Shown: positions 33,852 through 42,893, numbered from the stretch's first letter. The stretch is 64,000 bases of DNA from Devosia sp. 2618 (GCF_040546815.1 NZ_JBEPOO010000001.1:2232001-2296000); one strand, 5' to 3'. Numbers and translations are program-made. The notes: generated by a model not told the origin, from the letters alone.

Positions 33852-34433
33852 GATCATGCTCCTTGTGGTGAATGAGGTTGAAGGCGAGGCAGTCGTACCG
33901 GCCACAGAAAGCGCGACCCGGCGAATGGCGGACACGCGCGACGTCCAGCCTTTACCGAAGGTGGTAAAGGTCGATAGACGCTTGAGAAAACTCATCCGGC
34001 GGTCACACAGTGCGACGATCAATGCGCCGAGCCCCTTCCTACCTGCATAGGTTTTTATGGCATCCAGCGTCAGCGGGCCCACCTGGCCGTCGGCCACGAC
34101 GCCAAGCTCGGCCTGCAGCGCGCGGATAGCGCGGTCCGGCCCGGAATTTACGGCGAAATCGAACAGCGCCAGATCGAGCCCTGCGGGCATTTGTCCCGCC
34201 TTGCTGCGCTCCCAATAGCTCGCCCGATAGATCCTGGCGGCTTCCGCCCGTTGCAGGGCGCGCACCGCGTCCTTGGACAGTTTCCACCACGGCGACACAT
34301 TGCGCCACCGGGCCAGCGTCTTGTGGGTGATGCCCATGTTGGTGGCGCCGCCGGGATCGCTTGGATGATCGACATAGCCGCCCTCGTGCCGCAGCACTGC
34401 GTCGAGGCAGAGCTCAAATCGCGTCTTAGCCAT
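33666..34433 (-). CDS. GH108 endolysin with C-terminal holin-like extension
   Basis: A 255-residue frame. Residues 1-180 are a GH108 (DUF847) N-acetylmuramidase: catalytic Glu17 in RHEGGYVDHPSDPGGATNMG, then ALFDFAVNSGPDRAIRALQ and the FGKGWTSRV end. GH108 is the family of the R. capsulatus GTA endolysin, which frees particles by lysing the producer. Here the gene lies directly after the tail-tip gene (8-base overlap, GGGAG site), whereas in R. capsulatus the lysis genes lie apart from the structural cluster. Residues 195-255 hold two hydrophobic segments and have their own internal start signal. It is listed separately as a nested gene. Confidence 0.82.
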   Translation of the reverse strand: MAKTRFELCLDAVLRHEGGYVDHPSDPGGATNMGITHKTLARWRNVSPWWKLSKDAVRALQRAEAARIYRASYWERSKAGQMPAGLDLALFDFAVNSGPDRAIRALQAELGVVADGQVGPLTLDAIKTYAGRKGLGALIVALCDRRMSFLKRLSTFTTFGKGWTSRVSAIRRVALSVAGTTASPSTSFTTRSMIMALLSGYKTYIVAALMLLAGVAQLLGIDLPALDGSSAGHLIMEALAVLFLRKGLKGDIGRA

Positions 34434-37400
34434 GGAAGTCTCCCTGTCCAGCATGCCCCGCCCCGAGGACGGTGCTGATCTGCGCGACGGTGAAAGTGAA
34501 AGCGCCCGGTGAGACGCCGAAGTCGGCCACCTGCTGCGCCGCCGAATAGACGGCAGTCGCCGCCCCGACCTCAAAGCTGCGCACCGCCGTGGCACCGTTG
34601 AACACCCGCACCCGATAGCGCTCGGGCACATGCTCTAGCGGGCTCTCTGTCGCGCCCCAGCCATCGCCGTCGGCGCGGCTGCACCGGACCCAGCTCAACG
34701 CGATATCGCTGCCGGTTCGAGTTGCCCGCAAATGCACCGGTGCCAGCGGCAAGGCCGGATCGGTGGTCGTGGAAACCGTCAGCGTCGTTCCCACCAGGTC
34801 CGACGCCCCGGCGTAGATCCGAAACCCGCGTTCTTCCCCGAGGTGATGGGTCTCGACGGGCAAGGCAGCGCTTCTCTGGTCGAGCACCATCACCCGCCTG
34901 CCAACCGACGCCGTTCCGATGGCCGCCCGAGTTCCGCTCAGGCCGCGCAGCAAGCCACTCAACCGATAGCGCCCGCTCGACACCAGATCGGCCCGCGCAA
35001 AGCCAACGACCTCCCAGCCCCCACTGTCCGTCTCGACGGCCAGTCGATTGCTCCCCGCCAATGCTGCCAGTGGCTCCACCGAGGCCAGATGCCCGGCCAA
35101 AAGCTTCACATCCAGCACATTACCATTGTCCCAGACTGCAACCGGTCCAGCGCGAAACACCGCCGCAACCGTCCCCAACAGCCCACGCCGCGAGACATCG
35201 GCCACGCGCGCGCCGGTAGCGTCATCGACCACCTGCAGCGCACCCGGCCACGGCTGCGCATATCCGCTCACCACCAGCCGAGACCGTGTCGGCTCAGCTG
35301 GCAATGGCGGCAGATGCGCCACGGCCATGACCGGCACCGAGCGCACCGTCGCCCCATTGGCCTTGGTCAGCGGCCGATCAATATCGGTCGCCACCGCCAT
35401 ATTGGCCGGCAGCGTCCGCGCCGTTATCTTCCGTGCTAAACCATCGCGGATTTCCGTGATTTCGAATGGGCCCTCGGTCAACCCGCCAATATCCACCACA
35501 TCGCCCGGCTCAAGTGCGAGATCGGACGGTGGCAGCGTAAAGTCGAGCGTCTCGCGCTCTGGCGCCGCCGCATCCAGCATCCGCTCCGCCGCCAGACGTG
35601 CCCCCGCTCCATCCAGCACCAGCGCCGTCGTCTGCCCCGTCAAAGCACCATCGCCGCGCAAAGCCGTTACGGTCGCGGCCAGATAATCCCGCTCCCGATC
35701 CAGAAAACTCAGCGCCAACCGCCCCGGCGCTTCCGCCGGATCAACGCGGCGACGGGACAGGATCGCCCCCTCACCCACCGCCAGCCTGTTTTGATCCAGC
35801 GTAACCGCCGCCTCGCGCCGTGCAATTGCTAGTTGCAATCCATCGACTCGATTGCGCAGGCCAAGCCCGGTGGCCGCCATGATCGGCTCAATGGCTTCGC
35901 GTGCCGTCGTCGCATTGGCCAGCACATAGCCGCCAATCTGCGGCGCCGCCGCCTCGGCCTTGATCGCAACGCCATGGTCAGCTGCGATCGCACTGATGAT
36001 CTCTTCGCTCGTCGCGCCGCCCAGTCGCCCGGTCAGCCAGTGTCCGTTGCGATGGTTGGGGCCATCGGCCCACACCTCGGTTAGCGCCGGAAAGGCCGGG
36101 TAGGGCCGCGCGTCCCAGGTCCAGTGATAGATCCGCTCCACATCGACCATGCCGACCGGATTGTTCGCCGCCTTGCGCCACCACGCCTGATGCGCCCGCA
36201 ACACCTGACGCTGGATCAGCGCATCGGGCGTTCCCGTCGAAAAATACGGCAGGCCGCCCTCGGCGCTTTTGGGGTCGCCAAAAATGTTGGGCTGGTTGGC
36301 ACCCTTGTCGACCGCACCACAGCCCAGCTCGGTGAAATAGATCGGCTTGCTGCCCGGCACCCAGGCAGTCGGGCTGGCACTCCGCACCCCGCCCGGCCGG
36401 TTGTGATGCGGCTGGCTCCACCAGTTGCGGATGTCCTTGTAACGCCATACCCACGGCTCGTTATGCGTGCCATCGCTGATCGGCGTCCGCACCTGCCCGC
36501 GGCGATGCGCATCACTGGCATAGTACCAGTCATAGCCCTCCCCGCCTGCGACATTGCCCGCCAGGTAATCGAGGTCATAGCCCGTCGCCGACAGCGCCGC
36601 ATCGCTATGCCCCTGCCCATCGCGCCAGTCGGCCAGCGGCATGTAATTGTCGATGCCGACCGCGTCGATATGAGGCGAGGCCCAGAGCGGATCGAGATGG
36701 AAAAACTTCTCGCCGTCCGGCTGATAGCCCGAATACTCACTCCAGTCCGCCGCATAGGTCAGCTTGGTCGCAGACCCGACCACCGCCCGCACATCCGCCG
36801 CCAGCGACACCAGTGCCGACACGAACGGAAAACTGTTGCCCGCGCCGCGCACTGTCGTCAGTCCGCGCATTTCCGAGCCGATGATCAGCGTATCAACGCC
36901 ACCCGCCGCCGCTGCCAGTCCGGCATAATGCAGCATCATCTGCCGATGCCCGGCCGCAAAAGCCGCCACCTGCGTCGCAGCCGCCGCGCTTTTGTCCGGC
37001 GCCCCCGGCCGTCCCGGCGCCGGATGGCAGGTAATTCGTCCGCGCCAGGGATAGGCTCCCTGTTCCGAGGCGCCATAAGGATCGGCCAGTCCGTTGCCGG
37101 ACGGCACATCCATCATGATTATGGGATAAATCGTAACCTTAAGCCCGCGCGCCTTGAGATCGGCAATTGCCGCCAGCACCGAAGCGTCCGACGGCGTGCC
37201 GCCATAGGCCGCACCGCCGCCATGCATGGACACGACGGGCACACTGCCGCGCCCGAGCCCCATCACACTCCACTCGGCACCCGACACCGAGCGATCCGCC
37301 GCCTCGACACGCGGCCCCACCATACAAGACCCACAGCGCAGATCATTGCCAAACCAGGCAATCACCAGCGCCACATGCTTGAGATTGGGGCAAAGCGCCG

Positions 37401-38145
37401 TCAGCTCGTCGATCGACAGCGTCCAGTCGCTCACATTGGCGCTGACATGGGTATTCTCGCCCGCAGTCTGCCCCGGCCCGACCATCCGCATACGCGGTGC
37501 CGGATCATAGCCAAACTCGGTCGCCCCCGGGATCACCGTCACCGCCCGAATATCGCGCTCCAGGTCGCCGACCACGCGGCACAACTCAACGGACAGTTGC
37601 GGAATGCGATTGCCGAATTTTTCCAGCGGCAGTTGCTCGACCACGAGGTAACAAATCCCGCGATAGGCCGGCGCCGTCCCTTGCGTCGCCTCAATCAACC
37701 CATCCGGCAGCTGGCTTTGCGTGCCGCGATAAAACCGCAGCGTCAGCCCTTCGGTGTCGAGCAATTGCCCATCGGCCCAGATGCGCCCCAGCCGATGCAC
37801 CTCGCCCTCGCAGAAGGCTACGGCAAAGCTCGCGCCCACCACATCCTCGCGGTCGCCCGCGCCCTTGGCCCCGGTATTTTCGGCCGCCAGCAGCTCCAGC
37901 TCGCGCGCCCAGATGATGTTGCCCGACAGCCGGCTCCAACCATAGAGCCGGGGCACAGCGATGCCCTCGCTTGACCCCTGAAGCCGAATATCGCTGCCAC
38001 CGGCCTCGCGCTTTTCACCAAACAGCATGCCATCGACCGCGCTTCCCGCCAGCGCCCCCAGCGCCCGCCCAACCGTCGCGCCAATAGGCCCGCCGACCAG
38101 TCCACCCACGAACTGCCCAGCCAGCGAAAGTGCCAAAGTGGCCAT
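34426..38145 (-). CDS. GTA tail-tip/megatron protein (gp15-like)
   Basis: A 1239-residue protein matching RcGTA gp15 (about 1300 residues). A glycine-rich N terminus (QFVGGLVGGPIGATVGRALG) is followed by a hub region. Next comes a GTA TIM-barrel-like domain (about 420-740) with IYFTELGCGAVDKGANQPN. A Phage-tail_3 region follows, and the C-terminal half is beta-rich. It forms the tail tip that contacts and penetrates the recipient cell. AAGGAAG precedes MATLALSLAG. The frame is intact over 3.7 kb, which argues for selection on function. A repeat lies between it and the peptidase gene. Confidence 0.9.
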   Translation of the reverse strand: MATLALSLAGQFVGGLVGGPIGATVGRALGALAGSAVDGMLFGEKREAGGSDIRLQGSSEGIAVPRLYGWSRLSGNIIWARELELLAAENTGAKGAGDREDVVGASFAVAFCEGEVHRLGRIWADGQLLDTEGLTLRFYRGTQSQLPDGLIEATQGTAPAYRGICYLVVEQLPLEKFGNRIPQLSVELCRVVGDLERDIRAVTVIPGATEFGYDPAPRMRMVGPGQTAGENTHVSANVSDWTLSIDELTALCPNLKHVALVIAWFGNDLRCGSCMVGPRVEAADRSVSGAEWSVMGLGRGSVPVVSMHGGGAAYGGTPSDASVLAAIADLKARGLKVTIYPIIMMDVPSGNGLADPYGASEQGAYPWRGRITCHPAPGRPGAPDKSAAAATQVAAFAAGHRQMMLHYAGLAAAAGGVDTLIIGSEMRGLTTVRGAGNSFPFVSALVSLAADVRAVVGSATKLTYAADWSEYSGYQPDGEKFFHLDPLWASPHIDAVGIDNYMPLADWRDGQGHSDAALSATGYDLDYLAGNVAGGEGYDWYYASDAHRRGQVRTPISDGTHNEPWVWRYKDIRNWWSQPHHNRPGGVRSASPTAWVPGSKPIYFTELGCGAVDKGANQPNIFGDPKSAEGGLPYFSTGTPDALIQRQVLRAHQAWWRKAANNPVGMVDVERIYHWTWDARPYPAFPALTEVWADGPNHRNGHWLTGRLGGATSEEIISAIAADHGVAIKAEAAAPQIGGYVLANATTAREAIEPIMAATGLGLRNRVDGLQLAIARREAAVTLDQNRLAVGEGAILSRRRVDPAEAPGRLALSFLDRERDYLAATVTALRGDGALTGQTTALVLDGAGARLAAERMLDAAAPERETLDFTLPPSDLALEPGDVVDIGGLTEGPFEITEIRDGLARKITARTLPANMAVATDIDRPLTKANGATVRSVPVMAVAHLPPLPAEPTRSRLVVSGYAQPWPGALQVVDDATGARVADVSRRGLLGTVAAVFRAGPVAVWDNGNVLDVKLLAGHLASVEPLAALAGSNRLAVETDSGGWEVVGFARADLVSSGRYRLSGLLRGLSGTRAAIGTASVGRRVMVLDQRSAALPVETHHLGEERGFRIYAGASDLVGTTLTVSTTTDPALPLAPVHLRATRTGSDIALSWVRCSRADGDGWGATESPLEHVPERYRVRVFNGATAVRSFEVGAATAVYSAAQQVADFGVSPGAFTFTVAQISTVLGAGHAGQGDFHG

Positions 38146-38160
38146 GTTTACTTCCTTTCT

Positions 38161-38259
38161 CACCTCTCCCTTCGGGGGAGAAGGGGAAAACCGAGGGCTG
38201 GCAGTCATCACCCTTCTCCCCTCGCGGGAGAAGGTGCCCGAAGGGCGGATGAGGGGGCC
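38161..38259. repeat. Palindromic intergenic repeat between gp15- and gp14-like genes
   Basis: Two palindromes (CACCTCTCCCTTCGGGGGAG type and CTTCTCCCCTCGCGGGAGAAG type) fill the 119-base gap. Same family as at 32439 and in the other gaps of the cluster. Confidence 0.75.
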
Positions 38260-38264
38260 TCGCC

Positions 38265-38684
38265 TCAGTCCGGAAACCGAAACCGCCCACTCACCCGCCG
38301 TGCCCAGGCTTCGGTCAAATTTGACTCGACCACGCCCAGCCGTTCCTGCGCATGGATGAACCGCTCGGCACTCACCAAAATCCCGCAATGCTTGGGTTCG
38401 GCCATGCCGCCCAGCCGAAACAACACCACCTGCCCACCAGCTAGCCCACCAGTCTCCGCCACCAGCAGCGTCTCCGCCGCCTGTCGCAGCGCCCCAGCAT
38501 TGAGCGGATCGCGCATATCGGCCCGATAGGGCGGCATCGCCACAGGCTCCGCACCATAAAGCGCCCGCCACACGCCCCGCAGCAGTCCAAGGCAATCGCA
38601 CCCTGCCCCCACCAATGACGCCTGATGCCGATAGGGCGTGCCCAAAAACTCCCGCGCCGCCGCAATCACCGCATCCGACGTCAC
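38265..38684 (-). CDS. GTA NlpC/P60 cell-wall peptidase (gp14-like)
   Basis: A 139-residue tail-associated peptidase. Catalytic Cys31 in GCDCLGLL, His99 in KHCGIL, and FIHA (His111) complete the NlpC/P60 site. In RcGTA, gp14 opens the recipient's peptidoglycan during DNA delivery. Its start overlaps the gp13-like stop by 4 bases (ATGA), so the two are coupled. Confidence 0.93.
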   Translation of the reverse strand: MTSDAVIAAAREFLGTPYRHQASLVGAGCDCLGLLRGVWRALYGAEPVAMPPYRADMRDPLNAGALRQAAETLLVAETGGLAGGQVVLFRLGGMAEPKHCGILVSAERFIHAQERLGVVESNLTEAWARRVSGRFRFPD

Positions 38685-39571
38685 GGCACCACCGCCCGAC
38701 CATCCAGCGCATCGCCATTGCGCGGATGGCGCAGCACATAGTCATTGCCCGGAATATGCGGAAAACCGCGAAAATTGACCGCATTGGCGAACTTGGCCTT
38801 GCAGGTGGCAAAGCGCCGATCGCACCCAGCCGTCACGCTCAGCGTATCGCCCACCGCGATCCAGTCGCCCACCCGCACCCCAAAACCCAGCACATCGCGA
38901 TTGCCGCTACGCTGGTGGCTCACCACCCCATCGCGCAGCCCGATGCGCTTGCCATCCGTCCAGCTGGCCGCGCCAAAGCCGAACCAGCCAGCGGCAAATC
39001 CGGCCAACCCAGTCAGCACAAGCCGATAGGGATCATCGATCGCCGTCACCGTCGCCTGTCCGGTAAACGCCGGATTGCTGAGGTCCACCCGGCAGCGCGC
39101 ATCGCCCACCGCGGCGTCGCATAGCCCCTGATAAATCCGCCCATGCGTTACGTTCAGGTCCTGCTGCGCCGACCGCAGCTCTGCCCGAAATACGCCATCC
39201 TCGCGCACGATTTCGCCAATCGCATCGCGCCGCAGCAGCACGCGCTGGCTGATATCGGCCCAATTCACCCGCCAGGTTTCCACCACCGCGCCGTCGTAGC
39301 GCCCGAGCAGAATATCGTCCTCGATGATTGCCTCGGCATGCAGAACGCCCAGCACTTCGCTGGTTTCCACCTGCGCACCCAGCTTTGCCGGCACCTCGCT
39401 GCCGTCCAGTCCATGTGCCGGCACAAAATCCACGCCGCCAAACCGCAATGTCCGGTCATGATCGGTAAAACCCAGCACCACGCCATCCGTGCGCGTCAAT
39501 TTCCAGCACTGCGCCAGCGTCGTCTCGCCCTTCGCCACATGCGCGGCGAGCCCCACATTGAGCGTCCTCAT
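38681..39571 (-). CDS. GTA tail hub protein, DUF2163 family (gp13-like)
   Basis: A 296-residue protein with an N-terminal DUF2163 region and a C-terminal phage_BR0599 region (FANAVNFRGFPHIPGNDYV). Four conserved cysteines (151, 160, 250, 257) are spaced as in the RcGTA hub protein, which carries an iron-sulphur cluster. It joins the tail tube to the tip. Both ends overlap neighbours by 4 bases. Confidence 0.93.
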   Translation of the reverse strand: MRTLNVGLAAHVAKGETTLAQCWKLTRTDGVVLGFTDHDRTLRFGGVDFVPAHGLDGSEVPAKLGAQVETSEVLGVLHAEAIIEDDILLGRYDGAVVETWRVNWADISQRVLLRRDAIGEIVREDGVFRAELRSAQQDLNVTHGRIYQGLCDAAVGDARCRVDLSNPAFTGQATVTAIDDPYRLVLTGLAGFAAGWFGFGAASWTDGKRIGLRDGVVSHQRSGNRDVLGFGVRVGDWIAVGDTLSVTAGCDRRFATCKAKFANAVNFRGFPHIPGNDYVLRHPRNGDALDGRAVVP

Positions 39572-40188
39572 GGCAAAATCTCCACCAGCGGAATGCTCGG
39601 GGCCTCAGCGCCATCAAAGCTGGTCAGTTCCACATCGAGCCGGTCGGTATCGAACCGCACCGGCACATCGAACAGAAACCCCGCCGTCACCACGGCGCCA
39701 TTCGCTGGCGCCACGGAAAAACCGACGACGCCCGTCGCCACATCCACAGTCCAGCCGCTCATCACCTCCACGCCCGCCACCGCCACCCGCACAGAGCCGG
39801 CGACCGGTTTAGTGATCGACCGCAAATACGGATCAAACGCCGCGCCATATTTCTTGCTGAGGGCAAAGCTGGTCCGGCTGCCGTTTCCGGTGCCAATCGC
39901 CTGGTCCAGTGCCGTCGGCACAGCGCCATTGCTCGAAAAATCCAGCCCATCGCGCCACAAAAACCCATGCAGCCGCCCGCGTCTTTCCTCGAAAAACGCC
40001 AGCACCGCCGCCATATCCGCCCGCGATTTGACGCCATAGCCAGCATTGTAGCGCCGCCGCGAATGCAGCCACCGCCCATTCCGCTGCTCGCCCCCACCCG
40101 CCAGCGTCACCACATCCGTCCGCCGCTCCGGCCCACCCCGAGCCCCCAGCGCCACATCAAGCGGAAACCGCACTGCATGAAATGCCAT
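39568..40188 (-). CDS. GTA distal tail protein, DUF2460 family (gp12-like)
   Basis: A 206-residue protein of the TIGR02217/DUF2460 family. It starts MAFHAVRFPLDVALGARGGP and contains RRTDVVTLAGGGEQRNGRW, typical of RcGTA gp12, the distal tail ring. GGAG at 8 bases supports the ATG at 40188; an in-frame ATG at 40215 lies inside the repeat and is unlikely. Confidence 0.93.
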   Translation of the reverse strand: MAFHAVRFPLDVALGARGGPERRTDVVTLAGGGEQRNGRWLHSRRRYNAGYGVKSRADMAAVLAFFEERRGRLHGFLWRDGLDFSSNGAVPTALDQAIGTGNGSRTSFALSKKYGAAFDPYLRSITKPVAGSVRVAVAGVEVMSGWTVDVATGVVGFSVAPANGAVVTAGFLFDVPVRFDTDRLDVELTSFDGAEAPSIPLVEILP

Positions 40189-40215
40189 TTGATCGACTCC
40201 GAAATCATCAGTCAT

Positions 40216-40343
40216 CCCCTCTCCCCTGAGGGGAGAGGGTCGGGGTGAGGGGTTCAGAGGTTGTGGGGCCAAACAGCACCGCCACCACCACTGAACCCCT
40301 CACCCGCCGCTGCGCGGCGACCTCTCCCCTCAGGGGCGAGGTG
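40216..40343. repeat. Palindromic intergenic repeat between gp12- and gp11-like genes
   Basis: Head-to-head palindromes: CCCCTCTCCCCTGAGGGGAG at 40216 and CCTCTCCCCTCAGGGG at 40321, joined by GGTGAGGGGTTCAG / CTGAACCCCTCACC arms and a CCGCTGCGCGG hairpin. The whole element can fold into a long stem. Confidence 0.8.
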
Positions 40344-40352
40344 GGAAAGAGC

Positions 40353-40904
40353 CTAACTCCCCCGCGAACCCCTCTTCACCGCCCGCAACAGCATCGCACT
40401 GATCTCCGCCTCGCTCGCTGCAAAGCTGCGCGCATCACTCGCCGTCACGTTGAACGTCACATTCACCGCCCCGCCACCGCCACCCGCCACACCCAACCGA
40501 CCATCCGGCCCACGCGACAGCGGCATGATGGCCTCAGCTCCCGCCTCACCCATCAGCCCCAGTCCGCCATGCATCGGGAAATAGCTCGGCGTCGCGATCA
40601 CCCCGCCCTTGGCGAACGGGGTCACATTGCCCAGCGCCGGATTGGTCGCGGCGAACAGGTTTTCCACCAGCCCGCCGACCAGCGTGCCCAGCGGCTTGAT
40701 CGCCGCCTTGAGCGCGATGTCGGCAAAGCTGCGTGAAATATCGCCCAGCAGCGACTTGAACGATTTGCCATCGACCAGCGCCCCGCGAAACGCCGTATTG
40801 ATCGACCGCGCCACGCCATCTGCCAGGTCGCCAATGCGCCCCAGTTCGAGAGACACATCGCCCAGTTCGTCGCGAAAACTGTCGGGAAAAAAATCATCGG
40901 CCAT
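40353..40904 (-). CDS. GTA tape measure protein (gp11-like)
   Basis: A 183-residue short tape-measure protein. PMHGGLGLMGEAGAEAIMPL is the conserved C-terminal motif of phage tape measures; the helical N-terminal half is short. RcGTA has a short tail and a tape measure of about 220 residues, so the length fits. Its start overlaps the TAC gene stop by 11 bases. Confidence 0.9.
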   Translation of the reverse strand: MADDFFPDSFRDELGDVSLELGRIGDLADGVARSINTAFRGALVDGKSFKSLLGDISRSFADIALKAAIKPLGTLVGGLVENLFAATNPALGNVTPFAKGGVIATPSYFPMHGGLGLMGEAGAEAIMPLSRGPDGRLGVAGGGGGAVNVTFNVTASDARSFAASEAEISAMLLRAVKRGSRGS

Positions 40905-41085
40905 CGGGAAAACGCTCCATCAATCCAGCAAGGTCATCGCGGCCTAGTGCCCCCCCCCGGTCACCCACCACCGCGCCCCAGGCCGAGGCCAGTTCGCGTG
41001 GCGTCATGCGCCAGAATTCGCGCGGCGGCAGGCGCAGCACGCCCAGCCCGAACCGCATCGCCGCATCCCACGGAAACGGCGTCAT
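40894..41085 (-). CDS. GTA tail assembly chaperone, Phage_TAC_6 type
   Basis: A 63-residue protein (TPFPWDAAMRFGLGVLRLPP, then FWRMTPRELASAW) of the DUF2376/Phage_TAC_6 family, the second of two tail tube assembly chaperones. It overlaps gp10-like (4 bases) and gp11-like genes. The small size is normal for the family. Confidence 0.9.
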   Translation of the reverse strand: MTPFPWDAAMRFGLGVLRLPPREFWRMTPRELASAWGAVVGDRGGALGRDDLAGLMERFPDGR

Positions 41086-41396
41086 GCCGCCTCTCCAAAC
41101 GTCGCCCTCAACAGCCGCGCCGCAATATCGGCCGCGCCCTTGAGCCCGCCCTCGATTGCCATGCGCGCCAGGTCGTCATCGCTGACCGCATTGCCACCGC
41201 CGCGCAGCCCCGCCCCCAGGATCGCCGTCAAATCTCGCGCCGAAACCCGGCCACTGGAAAACCGCTCGGCCAGTCCGACGAGATCCCCCGCCTGCAACCG
41301 CGCCTCCAGCTCCGCCAACGCCCCAAGCGTCAGGCACAACACCTTCGTCTCGCCGCCAATGACAGCATCAATCTCCCCGCGCTGTGGAATGGCCAT
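41082..41396 (-). CDS. GTA tail assembly chaperone (gp10-like)
   Basis: A 104-residue protein (MAIPQRGEIDAVIGGETKVL) of the GTA gp10 family (Phage_TAC_11), which keeps tail tube subunits soluble before assembly. The ATG at 41396 matches the family start. Its stop overlaps the next start by 4 bases. Confidence 0.88.
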   Translation of the reverse strand: MAIPQRGEIDAVIGGETKVLCLTLGALAELEARLQAGDLVGLAERFSSGRVSARDLTAILGAGLRGGGNAVSDDDLARMAIEGGLKGAADIAARLLRATFGEAA

Positions 41397-41438
41397 GTGT
41401 GTTTCCCTTATTGGTTGTTCGACGCACCCTCGCCCCAT

Positions 41439-41520
41439 GGTCATCACCCGGCTAGTCCGGGTGATCCATCGCGCCACACGTGAGGAGGCATGGATTGCCC
41501 GGACAAGCCGGGCAATGACG
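41439..41520. repeat. Double-hairpin repeat between gp10- and gp9-like genes
   Basis: Two perfect hairpins: ATCACCCGGCTAGTCCGGGTGAT and ATTGCCCGGACAAGCCGGGCAAT, linked by a 30-base spacer. This is a different family from the CTCTCCC repeats, but it also occupies a cluster gap. Confidence 0.8.
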
Positions 41521-41544
41521 GCGACTAAGGCGCAGTTGCAGAAA

Positions 41545-41958
41545 TCAAATCGCCGTAAAAATCACTTCCCCGGCGCTTTCCAGCGCCAGATCAAACGTCA
41601 CCTCCCCGGCGTGATCGGCCGAAAACTCCAGCGCCACGATCTGAAACAGCCCCTGCACTGTCCCGAAATCGGGGATGATCAGCTGCCAGTTCCGGATCGT
41701 GCCGCCAAAAAACAACGCCCGCACCTGCGCATCGGATTCCGTGTCCTTGAACACCCCTGCGCCCGAAACCGAAGCCCGCTTCACCCCACCACCCGCCAGC
41801 AATTCCCGCCAACGCCCGGCGCTTTCCTGGTCTGTCGTGTCCACGCTCGAGGCATTGAACGCCAGCGCCCGCGTCCGCAGCCCCGCCACCGTCAAAAAAC
41901 TGCCTGCCCCCGTCTGATCGAGCTTGAGCAGCATGTTCTTCCCGATCTGTGCGGCCAT
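41545..41958 (-). CDS. GTA major tail tube protein (gp9-like)
   Basis: A 137-residue tail tube protein of the TP901-1-type family used by RcGTA gp9 (MAAQIGKNMLLKLDQTGAG; SVDTTDQESAGRWRELL). It stacks in hexameric rings to form the short tail. Flanked by repeats on both sides, it is the only structural gene without an overlapping or adjacent neighbour. Confidence 0.93.
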   Translation of the reverse strand: MAAQIGKNMLLKLDQTGAGSFLTVAGLRTRALAFNASSVDTTDQESAGRWRELLAGGGVKRASVSGAGVFKDTESDAQVRALFFGGTIRNWQLIIPDFGTVQGLFQIVALEFSADHAGEVTFDLALESAGEVIFTAI

Positions 41959-42028
41959 GTTTTTCGCCTTTCAAGAAATTGTCGCCACGCCCGGAGCGCG
42001 GACTCTCACGTCGAATGTTTCAGTCGAC

Positions 42029-42148
42029 ACCCTCCCCCTTGCGGGGAGGGATCAAGGGTGGGGGTACTGCGCACACCCATGCCAGACGACCGGACGAGGC
42101 CCCCTCATCCGCCGCTGCGCGGCACCTTCTCCCACGAGGGGAGAAGGA
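42029..42148. repeat. Palindromic intergenic repeat between gp9- and gp8-like genes
   Basis: ACCCTCCCCCTTGCGGGGAG type palindrome at 42029 and CCTTCTCCCACGAGGGGAG type at 42124, with a CCGCTGCGCGG hairpin between them. Confidence 0.75.
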
Positions 42149-42154
42149 AAGAGC

Positions 42155-42547
42155 TCAACTCTCACTCAAAAACCGCAGCGTCACCGCCGCCTTGGCATGT
42201 CCCGTGTCCCGGTCGATCACCGTATCCGTCCGCACATGCTCGCAATGGGTGACGACAATCCCGCCAGCCGAAAGCCCCAGCGCCACCGCCACCACCCGTA
42301 CCGCCATATCCAGCGCCCGCTTGCGACTGGGCTGATCGCCCCGGCAATGGATCAGCACCCGGTGCTCCTGCCCCGGCGCTTCATCGCCATCGCGCTGCAA
42401 CACGTCGTGCCGGGCGATCACCACATAAGGCGCCACCGCTCCGCGCGGCGGGGCGTCGAAGACGCCATCGCCGACGATGGCAGCCAGCGACACATCGCCC
42501 TTGAGCGCCGCCACCAGCGCGCCTTGCAACAGGCTGATCGGATGCAT
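42155..42547 (-). CDS. GTA tail terminator protein, DUF3168 (gp8-like)
   Basis: A 130-residue DUF3168 protein (LLQGALVAALKGDVSLAAIV; DTGHAKAAVTLRFL), the RcGTA gp8 tail terminator that caps the tube at the head-tail interface. It is 4 bases downstream of the gp7-like gene. Confidence 0.9.
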   Translation of the reverse strand: MHPISLLQGALVAALKGDVSLAAIVGDGVFDAPPRGAVAPYVVIARHDVLQRDGDEAPGQEHRVLIHCRGDQPSRKRALDMAVRVVAVALGLSAGGIVVTHCEHVRTDTVIDRDTGHAKAAVTLRFLSES

Positions 42548-42551
42548 CGCC

Positions 42552-42893
42552 CTACCCCGTAAAACTAGTTTCGCTACAGGCGCAGCTCAGATACGCCCGC
42601 CTTCCATTGAGGTCGGCAGCGCTCACCACATCGAGGCTCCGCCCACGATAGATGATCCGGTCACCCGGCTTCACGTCGTTACGAAAACGCACAACCACCG
42701 CGTGGGAGATCTCCACCGACCGCCCATCGGCGCTGGTGCCCTGTCGCCCGGTCAGCGAGCGGACCCGCGCCCAAAGGCTCGTCACCGACACAAACAGCGC
42801 CACATGTCCGCCCTCGGCCTCGCCCGTCGTCTCGCGCCGCTTGAACTGCACCCGGTCGGTCAGCGTGCCGATGGGCGGGATCCGCTCGCTCAC
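42552..42893 (-). CDS. GTA head-tail stopper/adaptor (gp7-like)
   Basis: A 113-residue protein of the SPP1 gp16-like head closure family (IGTLTDRVQFKRRETTG; VRFRNDVKPGDRIIYRGR). It joins the connector to the tail. Its start overlaps the gp6-like stop by 4 bases. Confidence 0.9.
   Translation of the reverse strand: MSERIPPIGTLTDRVQFKRRETTGEAEGGHVALFVSVTSLWARVRSLTGRQGTSADGRSVEISHAVVVRFRNDVKPGDRIIYRGRSLDVVSAADLNGRRAYLSCACSETSFTG

Noticed and set aside
36124..37974. A 616-codon Arg/His/Pro-rich frame opposite the GTA gp15-like gene.
   Set aside because: Its composition is that of an antisense frame; gp15-like has recognisable domains and a ribosome site.
38146..38811. An N-terminal extension of the gp15-like frame upstream to about 38811.
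   Set aside because: The extension runs through the repeat and antisense-like sequence overlapping the gp14-like and gp13-like genes; AAGGAAG before the ATG at 38145 marks the real start.
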